Assembly (NCBI GenBank): GCA_049430265.1
Contig: JBMTBW010000029.1
Span: 1 to 8,631 of the forward strand
Origin: MAG-120802 sp049430265
GTDB taxonomy: Bacteria > Actinomycetota > Actinomycetes > Nanopelagicales > Nanopelagicaceae
DNA: 8,631 nucleotides
Direction: 5' to 3'
In this document: positions 1 through 5,939 of the stretch, piece after piece
Numbering within the stretch: position 1 is the first letter of the stretch
How the letters are laid out: the number at the start of each line of letters is the position of its first letter
The notes under the pieces: generated by a model
Database searches by the model: none
Told to the model about the DNA's origin: nothing
The model's input: the letters and a program-made list of their open reading frames with translations, nothing else
Made by a program: the position numbers and the translations under genes

Positions 1-534
1 CCTAGCGCCAATCGCTATGGCGCAGTCTCACCAACCACAGCTGAGGCTGTTAGTCAGGAGTTAAGTGAGTATCTCTTGCCAGGTGATCAAATACTTGATG
101 GAGGGCCTTGTTTAGTTGGAGTTGAATCAACAATTATTGATTGCAGTAGCGACAATCCAAGAATTCTTAGACCTGGAGCTATTAGCGCAGAGATGATTGA
201 AGAGAGTACTGGGATAATTCTGGCTGAAGTTGGTGAAACAAAGATTCGAACCTCTGGTTCAGATAAGCAGCACTATGCACCAAGGGCAAGAGTCGTTATT
301 GGTGGTGAAATCCAAAGTGGTGAGGGTTTGATTGCAATGAGTGAAATAGCAACCCCAGAGGGTGTTATTCGCTTGGCAGAACCTAAGAGCATTGAAGAGT
401 ATGCAAGGGTGCTCTATTCAGCTCTTCGTATGTCAGATAGTCAGAATTTAGAGAAGGTAAGAGTAATTCCACCAAACGGAGAAGGCCTTGCAGTTGCAAT
501 CCGAGATCGAATTAATAGAGCAGCAGCAAATTAG
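1..534 (+). CDS. Sua5/YrdC/YwlC-type L-threonylcarbamoyladenylate synthase, 3' part only
   Basis: The reading frame is open from the first base of the window, so the gene starts upstream; 177 C-terminal residues are present. The enzyme makes threonylcarbamoyl-AMP from threonine, bicarbonate and ATP, the first step of the t6A modification of ANN-decoding tRNAs, in the cytosol. Visible family marks are a PSANRYGAVSPTTAEAV segment at the very start (end of the YrdC fold), GVESTIID at about residues 40-47 and LRPGAI soon after. A linker with HYAP at residues 91-94 follows, then a C-terminal Sua5 domain ending in a GLAVAIRDRINRAA segment. The Sua5 domain marks the long (Sua5) rather than the short (TsaC) form. 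A TTG at 76 is in frame but cannot be the true start, because conserved YrdC sequence lies before it. The gene is convergent with the regulator gene, 17 bases apart, and functionally unrelated to the sugar genes. The family call is firm. Confidence 0.93.
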   Translation, partial: PSANRYGAVSPTTAEAVSQELSEYLLPGDQILDGGPCLVGVESTIIDCSSDNPRILRPGAISAEMIEESTGIILAEVGETKIRTSGSDKQHYAPRARVVIGGEIQSGEGLIAMSEIATPEGVIRLAEPKSIEEYARVLYSALRMSDSQNLEKVRVIPPNGEGLAVAIRDRINRAAAN

Positions 535-551
535 TTTTTAAGAAATATTCT

Positions 552-1265
552 TTAGCGTCTAACGCTATATTTTAGAAACTCTCTACCACTGGGTCGTATT
601 GCTCTTGCTATCTCTAGGCAGTCACCTCGTTTATTAAATGCTCTTCGTTGAATTTCAATTGCTGGGGTTCCTGCTAATACAGACAATTTTGTAGAGATTT
701 CATCTTCAACAAGTAGAGATGAAATTTCTTCATCAGCGCTCTCCACAACCTGTCCATAATTCTCTGAGAGTAGTTTGTATAAAGATCCCGAGAGAGGTTT
801 CTTATCAAGGCCAGGAGCAAATCGTGCTTTCACATATGAAACTTCCCAAGAAAGAGCCACCTTTTTGTTTGTTCGTACTCTTTCAATGCGATATGAGGGC
901 TCACTTATCCTTGCCCAGGTTGCATCTATCAATTCAGAACTCTCAATCAACCTGACATCTAACACAGTGGTTTTATACTCAATTCCCTTTAAAGTAAGTT
1001 CTTCGCTAAAAGATCTAAGGCTATGGTGATGAGTATCGCGCGGAGGTGCTACAAACGTTCCAGAACCTTGTCTACGATAGATAAAACCAGAGCGCTCCAG
1101 GATTTTCAGTGCTTTTTGGATAGTTACCCGGGAGACACCAAAGTGTTCAGCCATCTGTCTCTCTGTGGGAATCACCTCGTGGATCGCAAGCTCTGAAAGG
1201 TCCGCACGAATCAATTCTGAGATGCGAACAGGTTTGAGGAACTCCTCCTTGGCCAAAGCCCCCAC
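552..1265 (-). CDS. GntR-family (HutC/UTRA subfamily) transcriptional repressor, NagR/DasR-like
   Basis: This is a 237-residue cytoplasmic DNA-binding regulator. Residues about 14-73 are a GntR winged helix, with IPTERQMAEHFGVSRVTIQ at 32-50 as the helix-turn-helix and RRQGSGTFVA at 64-73 as the wing. Residues about 84-230 are a UTRA effector domain, with FSEEL (86-90), R129/R131 in the ERVR segment, E141, GSLYKLL (160-166) and E218. By motif spacing these match the sugar-phosphate pocket of Bacillus NagR as I remember it. The start is GTG at 1265, with GGGGAG nine bases upstream; a TTG three codons in is an alternative. It is divergent from the sugar transport operon, and a palindrome of the type bound by NagR/DasR lies between them. 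Local repression of the operon, and probably of itself, is therefore likely, with release by a GlcN or GlcNAc phosphate. The family is certain; the ligand is inferred from context. Confidence 0.92.
   Translation of the reverse strand: MGALAKEEFLKPVRISELIRADLSELAIHEVIPTERQMAEHFGVSRVTIQKALKILERSGFIYRRQGSGTFVAPPRDTHHHSLRSFSEELTLKGIEYKTTVLDVRLIESSELIDATWARISEPSYRIERVRTNKKVALSWEVSYVKARFAPGLDKKPLSGSLYKLLSENYGQVVESADEEISSLLVEDEISTKLSVLAGTPAIEIQRRAFNKRGDCLEIARAIRPSGREFLKYSVRR
553..570. terminator. Possible weak terminator hairpin between convergent genes
   Basis: TAGCGT (553-558) and ACGCTA (562-567) form a 6-base-pair stem with a CTA loop, followed on the plus strand by TATTTT. It could end transcription of the upstream tRNA-modification gene. 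The stem lies within the last codons and stop of the regulator gene on the other strand. A second, A/T-only hairpin (AAGAA/TTCTT, 540-552) sits beside it. The stem is short and the T run is interrupted, so this is tentative. Confidence 0.3.
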
Positions 1266-1354
1266 CCCCTTTTTCTCCCCTTTTTAGTGGAGGAGATACC
1301 GATTCCATAACAATCGCAAGAAAAACCTGCCAGATACTAGCATTTTCTCCAAAA

Positions 1355-1368
1355 TTGGACTAGACCAA
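1355..1368. promoter_or_regulatory. NagR/DasR-type operator palindrome
   Basis: The site reads TTGGACTAGACCAA. It is a perfect inverted repeat (TTGG, CTAG, CCAA) except for one symmetric A/A pair. Its 12-base core differs at one position from TGGTCTAGACCA, the core of the known DasR dre/NagR boxes (consensus from memory). It lies between a HutC-family repressor gene and the sugar operon, so it is very probably the binding site of that repressor. Confidence 0.75.
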
Positions 1369-1377
1369 CCTACTAAG

Positions 1378-1400
1378 ACCTCTTGGATTTCCCAGGAGGT
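1378..1400 (+). promoter_or_regulatory. Leader hairpin occluding an upstream Shine-Dalgarno copy
   Basis: ACCTCTTGG (1378-1386) pairs with CCAGGAGGT (1392-1400) over nine base pairs, including one G-U pair, with a five-base loop. The 3' arm contains a full AGGAGGT, which the fold would hide. The same ACCTC could instead pair with the second AGGAGGT at 1410-1416. Roles may be protection of the 5' end or tuning of translation of the binding-protein gene. The pairing is read directly from the sequence; the role is inferred. Confidence 0.5.
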
Positions 1401-1409
1401 AGCTCTAAT

Positions 1410-1416
1410 AGGAGGT
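1410..1416 (+). promoter_or_regulatory. Ribosome binding site that fixes the binding-protein start
   Basis: AGGAGGT ends five bases before the ATG at 1422, which is ideal spacing. It fixes the start there rather than at the in-frame TTG at 1383. An identical AGGAGGT sits 16 bases upstream (1394-1400) without a start codon at a useful distance, so the site is effectively a tandem pair. Confidence 0.85.
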
Positions 1417-1421
1417 CCCTC

Positions 1422-2669
1422 ATGCGCATTACGCGCAAAAAAGTTATCGCCGTAATTTCTTCGATGGCACTTATCAGCTCGCTATTTCTTGGCGCGAGCA
1501 CATCAAGTGCTGCACCGAAAGATCGTGGCACGGTAACTGTCTGGATTCAAGGAGATGCGAAGTCTTGGCCCGCAGCAGTTGATCGTGCAAATAAGATGTT
1601 TAATTCAAAGTACCCAAATGTAAAGGTTGATATCCAATATCAGACTTGGGGAGATTCACTCAAGAAACTCGATGCAGCCCTTGTTGCTGGCAATACACCA
1701 GATGTATTTGAGTTTGGTAACACTCAAGTTCTCAAGTATTCAGCAGCTGGTGCTCTTAAGGATCTAAGTAGCTCAAAGAGTCAATTTGCATACAGCACTA
1801 ACTGGCTCAAAGGCCTAGAAGAGGCTGGAAGCTATAACGGCAAGCTCTATGCGGTCCCTTACTATGCAGGCTCGCGAGCAGTTATGTATCGCACTGATCT
1901 ATTTGCTTCACTTAAAATCAAAGCTCCAAGAACTTATGAGCAATTTACTGCAGCTGCAGATAAGTTAATGGCAGCAAATGCTTCCAATTCCAAGTTCTCT
2001 GCTGTCTATATGCCAGGTAAGTATTGGTATGCAGCAATGGGCTTTGTCTATGACTCAAAGGGCGCAATTGCAGTCCAAGAAGATGGAAAGTGGAAAGGCT
2101 CACTAGATTCAGCTGCTTCTGTTGAAGGCTTAACTCGCTGGAAAAATATTGTTGATAAGTACTCCAAAGCCGACAAGTCTGGCGATGAGGGTGGTCAATG
2201 GGAGGTCTTCGCAGGCGGAAACGTTGCGATGAGCTACTCAAATGGATGGGAAACATGCTGTATTGCTCCTCAAAAGGGCGCTTTCTTCCCAATGCCTTCA
2301 ATTCGCGCTGGTGAATACATGCCAGCATTCCTTGGTGGATCAAATCTTGGCGTCCCAGCAAAGGCAAAAAATCCTGACTGGGGTGTCTATTGGATCAAGT
2401 CATTCACCTCCGGCCAAGCAATGCGTGAGATTGTTAAGGTTGGCAATCTTCCAAACAACACCAGCATGTTGACTCTAGTCAAGGGTGGAAATGCTCAGGT
2501 TGCTAAGGGTGCTAGCTCAACCTGGTTCGTTCCTGCAGCAGAGAAGTGGGTAAATGTTGAGAACGCAAACGTTCTACAAACCATGCTCTCTGATATCGCA
2601 ACAGGAAAGAAGACAGTTGCGCAAGCAGCTAAAGATGCATCTGCGGAGATCACAAAACTGCTGAACTAG
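1422..2669 (+). CDS. Sugar ABC transporter substrate-binding protein (SBP family 1), DasA-like
   Basis: This is a 415-residue exported receptor that captures an oligosaccharide and delivers it to the two permeases encoded downstream. Residues 1-30 form a Sec signal peptide: basic MRITRKK, a hydrophobic stretch at about 8-25, then STSSA with likely cleavage near A30. The mature protein opens with TVTVWIQGD and has PDVFEFGNTQ (93-102) and AAGALKDL (108-115), then GKLYAVPYYAGSRAVMYR at 140-157, all typical of family-1 sugar receptors. There is no lipobox and no cysteine before position 279, which is odd for a monoderm, where these receptors are normally lipoproteins. Two adjacent cysteines occur at 279-280. 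It is first in the operon, with the best ribosome site and a stem-loop after it, so it should be the most abundant product. The substrate is inferred to be a GlcNAc disaccharide from the adjacent repressor and hexosaminidase genes. Confidence 0.93.
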   Translation: MRITRKKVIAVISSMALISSLFLGASTSSAAPKDRGTVTVWIQGDAKSWPAAVDRANKMFNSKYPNVKVDIQYQTWGDSLKKLDAALVAGNTPDVFEFGNTQVLKYSAAGALKDLSSSKSQFAYSTNWLKGLEEAGSYNGKLYAVPYYAGSRAVMYRTDLFASLKIKAPRTYEQFTAAADKLMAANASNSKFSAVYMPGKYWYAAMGFVYDSKGAIAVQEDGKWKGSLDSAASVEGLTRWKNIVDKYSKADKSGDEGGQWEVFAGGNVAMSYSNGWETCCIAPQKGAFFPMPSIRAGEYMPAFLGGSNLGVPAKAKNPDWGVYWIKSFTSGQAMREIVKVGNLPNNTSMLTLVKGGNAQVAKGASSTWFVPAAEKWVNVENANVLQTMLSDIATGKKTVAQAAKDASAEITKLLN

Positions 2670-2696
2670 CAGTAAAAAACTCCTAACGAGGTATGA

Positions 2697-2730
2697 GGAG
2701 AGTGGTAGCGTCGAGGGCGCTCCACTCTCC
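2697..2730 (+). promoter_or_regulatory. Intercistronic stem-loop after the binding-protein gene
   Basis: GGAGAGTGG (2697-2705) pairs with CCACTCTCC (2722-2730). After one bulged T (2706), AGCG (2707-2710) pairs with CGCT (2718-2721), leaving a seven-base loop. This is 13 perfect pairs in a GC-rich stem beginning 27 bases after the stop codon. No T run follows (ACTCATTTATT), so it is unlikely to be a simple terminator. More likely it stabilises the 3' end of a binding-protein-only mRNA and lowers expression of the permeases, as known for malE-malF-type operons. Confidence 0.75.
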
Positions 2731-2762
2731 ACTCATTTATTGGGAAGTAGGTTTGAGGTCTT

Positions 2763-3680
2763 ATGTCTAGCGCAACAAAATTAAGACTACGGCCAAAAAA
2801 GAATTTATGGCCCTATCTCTTAATTACTCCTGCTCTGACTGTAATTCTTCTCATCTTAGGCTTTCCAGTATTTCGACTTATAACTTTAAGTTTTCAGCAG
2901 TTTGGCCTTGCAGAAATTGTCTCTGGAATTCCAACTTGGGTTGGCTTTGAAAACTTTCAAGCACTGCTAAAAGACCCAGAGTTCTGGATAGTCCTACGTA
3001 GAACATTTATTTTTACATTTGCCATGGTTGCAGCTTCAATAGTAATCGGTGCCTGGCTAGCCCACTTAATGCTTCGAATGAACACCATACTTCGATGGCT
3101 TTTAAATACCACCCTAATTCTGGTTTGGGCAATACCTGCACTAGTTGGCATTTCAATTTGGAAGTGGATGTTCTCCTTTGAATTTAGCATCATCACTTCA
3201 ACTATAAATCGTCTAGGTTTTGACTTTGCACAACGTAATTGGTTCACCAATACCTTCTCAGGGTTTTCAATTATTGGAGGAGTTGTAGTTTGGGGCGCTA
3301 TTCCATTCATAACAATTAGCATTTACGCGGCTTTAACCCAAGTTCCAAAGGAGCTCTTGGAGGCAGCAGCTATTGATGGAGCCAACTCCAGGCAAATATT
3401 TAGATCTGTAATCCTTCCAATATTGCTTCCAATTTATGTGATTCTTATTAGCCTATCAATCATCTGGGACTTTCAAGTCTTTACCCAAATTTGGGTCCTA
3501 CTTGATAACCGACCGGCCTCGGAGTATTACACCATGGCAATTTATGCCTTTGAAAAGTCCTTTGGTTTAAGTGAATATGGAATGGGCGCTGCCATTGCCC
3601 TCCTGATGATCTTCTCCTTATTGGGCGTCACTTGGTTCTACATCAAGAAGATGGTTCGAATTGGTGATAACAATGCATAA
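2763..3680 (+). CDS. Sugar ABC transporter permease, MalF type (DasB-like)
   Basis: This is a 305-residue inner-membrane subunit that forms one half of the translocation channel. Hydrophobic segments lie at about 17-41, 82-104, 110-134, 168-191, 215-236 and 275-295, the six spans usual for this class. The EAA loop that docks the ATPase is seen at 200-219, with EAA, DG at 205-206 and ILP at 217-219. The start is ATG, with GAGGT four bases upstream. The gene follows a 93-base gap holding the intercistronic stem-loop, and its last eight bases overlap the next permease gene. The partner is the MalG-type subunit encoded next. No ATPase is encoded in the window, so a shared one is implied. The family is certain; the sugar is inferred from the locus. 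Confidence 0.94.
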   Translation: MSSATKLRLRPKKNLWPYLLITPALTVILLILGFPVFRLITLSFQQFGLAEIVSGIPTWVGFENFQALLKDPEFWIVLRRTFIFTFAMVAASIVIGAWLAHLMLRMNTILRWLLNTTLILVWAIPALVGISIWKWMFSFEFSIITSTINRLGFDFAQRNWFTNTFSGFSIIGGVVVWGAIPFITISIYAALTQVPKELLEAAAIDGANSRQIFRSVILPILLPIYVILISLSIIWDFQVFTQIWVLLDNRPASEYYTMAIYAFEKSFGLSEYGMGAAIALLMIFSLLGVTWFYIKKMVRIGDNNA

Positions 3681-4497
3681 AAAGAGTTCGATTTATGCAA
3701 ACATCTCTGGATTTTTTGCCATCATTTTTATGGGGTTTCCAGTTTATTGGATGGTAACTACATCCTTTAAGAATCGTCAGGATGTACTTTCTACTGAACC
3801 AACAATCTTGCCTAGATCTTTTACCATTGAAAATTACCAGAATGCTTTTTCTAGAGAGGGCTTCTATACCAGTCTTCGAAATAGTTTAATTGTGGTGTTA
3901 ATAACTGTTGCTATTTCACTCTTTTTAGCAACTTTTGCCAGTGTTGCAATAGCGCGCACAAAATTTACCGGCAAGCGGAGCTTTATCTCAGCCCTTCTAA
4001 TTGTGCAGATGCTTCCACTTTCTGCCCTAATAATTCCACTATTTCTTCTATTGACTCGACTCCAACTAACAAACACCATAGGAGGATTAGCGCTCACCTA
4101 TGTGGCCTTTATTTTGCCTTTTACTATTTGGACTTTGAGGGGTTTTCTAGCCAATATCCCAACAGATATTGAAGAGGCTGCCCTAGTTGATGGATGCACG
4201 AGAGTTCAGGCATACCGCCATGTTCTCTTGCCATTAATGGCTCCAGGACTGGTGGCAACAGCAATATTTGCATTTATTCAAGCTTGGAATGAGTTTTTGT
4301 TGGCCTACATAATTATGCAGAGTCAAGAGAATTTAACACTTCCAGTTTGGCTTGCTAGTTTTACAACTAGAACTGGTACTGATTGGGGCCCATTGATGGC
4401 GGCATCTACAGTCACAGCTATTCCAGTTGTAATTTTCTTCTCACTGATTCAGAAGCGAATTGCTACAGGTGTGACAGCGGGAGCTGTTAAGGGATGA
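3673..4497 (+). CDS. Sugar ABC transporter permease, MalG type (DasC-like)
   Basis: This is a 274-residue inner-membrane subunit, the second half of the transport channel. Hydrophobic spans are at about 8-30, 70-93, 105-127, 135-156, 189-212 and 241-261. The EAA loop lies at 168-187 with EAA, DG at 173-174 and LLP at 185-187. The ATG at 3673 is preferred; it overlaps the stop of the previous gene by eight bases, which suggests translational coupling. In-frame TTG (3661) and GTG (3664) would add four or three residues. The stop overlaps the next start as ATGA. This tight packing shows that both permeases and the glycosidase are made from one transcript. Confidence 0.93.
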   Translation: MHKKSSIYANISGFFAIIFMGFPVYWMVTTSFKNRQDVLSTEPTILPRSFTIENYQNAFSREGFYTSLRNSLIVVLITVAISLFLATFASVAIARTKFTGKRSFISALLIVQMLPLSALIIPLFLLLTRLQLTNTIGGLALTYVAFILPFTIWTLRGFLANIPTDIEEAALVDGCTRVQAYRHVLLPLMAPGLVATAIFAFIQAWNEFLLAYIIMQSQENLTLPVWLASFTTRTGTDWGPLMAASTVTAIPVVIFFSLIQKRIATGVTAGAVKG

Positions 4498-5939
4498 AAT
4501 TTAACGATACCGAAAAAGCAATATTGGCCCACTTTTCTCCTGGTTTTGGTGGCACTGAGATACCTGATTGGATTTTTAAATATCTTGAAAACGGGCTTGG
4601 AGGAATAACCCTATTTAGTTCAAACTGTCCATCTTTAGATGTAGCGCGCGAGCTAATCCTTAAGATTAGAGCTATCTCCCCAAATATTATTATCTCTTTA
4701 GACGAGGAAGGCGGTGATGTAACCCGCCTCTTTGTTCCTGAAGGAAGTCCCTTCCCAACTCCTGCGCTTCTTGGGCGTTGCAATGATCTGGAATTAACAG
4801 AGAGCTCCTTTAAGGAATTAGGAAAAGTATTAAAATCCATTGGCGTTGATTTGAATTTAGCTCCTGTTGCTGATGTTGCGACTCAAAGCGACAATCCAAT
4901 AGTTGCAGTTAGGTCTTTTGGTAGCGATGCAGATTTAGTTGCCAGACATGTGGTAAGTGCAATCAAGGGTTTGCGCAGTGCTGGCATTGCCTCTTGTATC
5001 AAGCACTTTCCAGGCCACGGAGGGGTATTGGAGGATAGCCATCACGATTTACCTCAGCTATCTGGTGAAATTGATGAATTGATGAGTACCCATCTCAAGC
5101 CATTCATTTCAGGAATTGGAGATGGAGTAGAGGCAATAATGATGGGGCACATTGTGCTCTCTGCAATTGACTCTACCTCCCCGGCTTCATGTTCAAGTCT
5201 GATTACAAGAGAGTTGCTACGCAAAAATCTTGGTTTCGATGGTTTAGTAGTTACAGATGCTTTAGATATGGGCGCACTTGGTGGGACAAAGAAGATTCAA
5301 ATCTCAGCTCTTCGAGCAATATCAGCTGGTGCAGATTTGCTCTGCTTCTCTGGTCTCTATGATCAATCAAGTTTTGTAGAAAATAGTTTGGTTGCAATTC
5401 GAGAGGCTGTCGAAGGGGGAGATATCAATAGTCAATCAATCAAGAATAACGCAGAGAAAATCTGGAGCTGGAGGCCACCAGTAACCACAGATTTTTCTCC
5501 AGCATCCTTACCAGAGGTATCAAAGTTTAAACGTGGAGTTCATTATCAAGGCAAACTCTCTATATCAACGGATCAGATATCTTTAATCGAGTTATCTGCC
5601 GACCCAACAATTGCGGCTGGCTTTGTCGGCTGGGGATTACGAAGGCCTTTTATGCGAGCGGGCGTTAAGGTTAAATTAGAATCAAGTGATATCGATCTTT
5701 CAACTCAAGTTCAAGGTTGTCTGGTCGTGGCCTTTCGAGATGCTTTTAGAGATAACAAAATATTAGTGGCTCTCGATAGAATCAATCGAAGTAGGCCAGA
5801 TGCAATATTTGTTGACATGGGATGGCCAACCTGGAGTTTTAATCCTAAAAATATCGTTAGAACTTTTGGATCAAGTGCGCTTGCTTCAGAAATAGCGGTT
5901 ACTTTTCTGAAAGAAAGCTCTAAAGGCTCAAAGATATAA
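4494..5939 (+). CDS. Glycoside hydrolase family 3 beta-N-acetylhexosaminidase (NagZ/DasD-like)
   Basis: This is a 481-residue protein with no signal peptide, so it acts in the cytoplasm on imported sugar. Residues 1 to about 325 are a GH3 TIM barrel. Family marks are SLDEEGGDVTRL (68-79), KHFPGHG (170-176) followed by D181-S-H183, and VVTD with D255. KHFPGHG-x4-DSH is the signature of N-acetylglucosaminidases in GH3; the His/Asp pair supplies the acid/base and D255 is the expected nucleophile. Residues about 345-475 form a second alpha/beta domain, making it longer than the roughly 340-residue NagZ of Gram-negatives. The start overlaps the permease stop (ATGA), so production is coupled to transport. 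The likely reaction is cleavage of GlcNAc-beta-linked disaccharides such as chitobiose. Muropeptide recycling, or phosphorolysis as in Cellulomonas Nag3, are alternatives. The last 20 bases overlap the opposing xylulokinase gene. Confidence 0.92.
   Translation: MKFNDTEKAILAHFSPGFGGTEIPDWIFKYLENGLGGITLFSSNCPSLDVARELILKIRAISPNIIISLDEEGGDVTRLFVPEGSPFPTPALLGRCNDLELTESSFKELGKVLKSIGVDLNLAPVADVATQSDNPIVAVRSFGSDADLVARHVVSAIKGLRSAGIASCIKHFPGHGGVLEDSHHDLPQLSGEIDELMSTHLKPFISGIGDGVEAIMMGHIVLSAIDSTSPASCSSLITRELLRKNLGFDGLVVTDALDMGALGGTKKIQISALRAISAGADLLCFSGLYDQSSFVENSLVAIREAVEGGDINSQSIKNNAEKIWSWRPPVTTDFSPASLPEVSKFKRGVHYQGKLSISTDQISLIELSADPTIAAGFVGWGLRRPFMRAGVKVKLESSDIDLSTQVQGCLVVAFRDAFRDNKILVALDRINRSRPDAIFVDMGWPTWSFNPKNIVRTFGSSALASEIAVTFLKESSKGSKI

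Larger units (their letters stand above)
1266..1421. promoter_or_regulatory. Divergent control region between regulator and sugar transport operon
   Basis: These 156 bases separate the regulator start codon from the binding-protein start codon and hold no gene. They contain the regulator's GGGGAG ribosome site (1275-1280, minus strand), an operator palindrome, and a leader hairpin with two AGGAGGT copies. TAGCAT at 1338-1343 fits an actinobacterial TANNNT -10 box for the plus-strand operon and would put the transcript start about five bases before the operator. No convincing -35 box is visible for either direction, so exact promoter positions are not assigned. Confidence 0.6.

Noticed and set aside
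1300..1380. Defined -35/-10 promoters for the regulator gene and the sugar operon.
   Set aside because: Several TANNNT boxes occur by chance in this AT-rich stretch and none has a convincing -35 partner; only TAGCAT at 1338 is mentioned as a possibility.
1383..1421. In-frame TTG at 1383 as the start of the binding-protein gene (13 extra residues).
   Set aside because: The ATG at 1422 has AGGAGGT at ideal spacing and gives a normal signal peptide beginning with basic residues; the extra stretch falls on the leader hairpin.
3661..3672. TTG (3661) or GTG (3664) as the start of the second permease gene.
   Set aside because: The ATG at 3673 gives a normal N-terminus and short coupling overlap; the earlier codons have no better ribosome site. 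Not fully excluded.
4487..4840. Open frame of 117 codons on the minus strand inside the glycosidase gene.
   Set aside because: It lies opposite conserved GH3 barrel sequence, has no recognisable motif and no fitting ribosome site; it is a by-product of the real gene.
4494..5939. The GH3 enzyme as a beta-xylosidase linked to the neighbouring xylose genes.
   Set aside because: The KHFPGHG-x4-DSH signature belongs to the N-acetylglucosaminidase branch of GH3, and the gene lies in the operon with a NagR/DasR-type box, on the opposite strand from xylAB.
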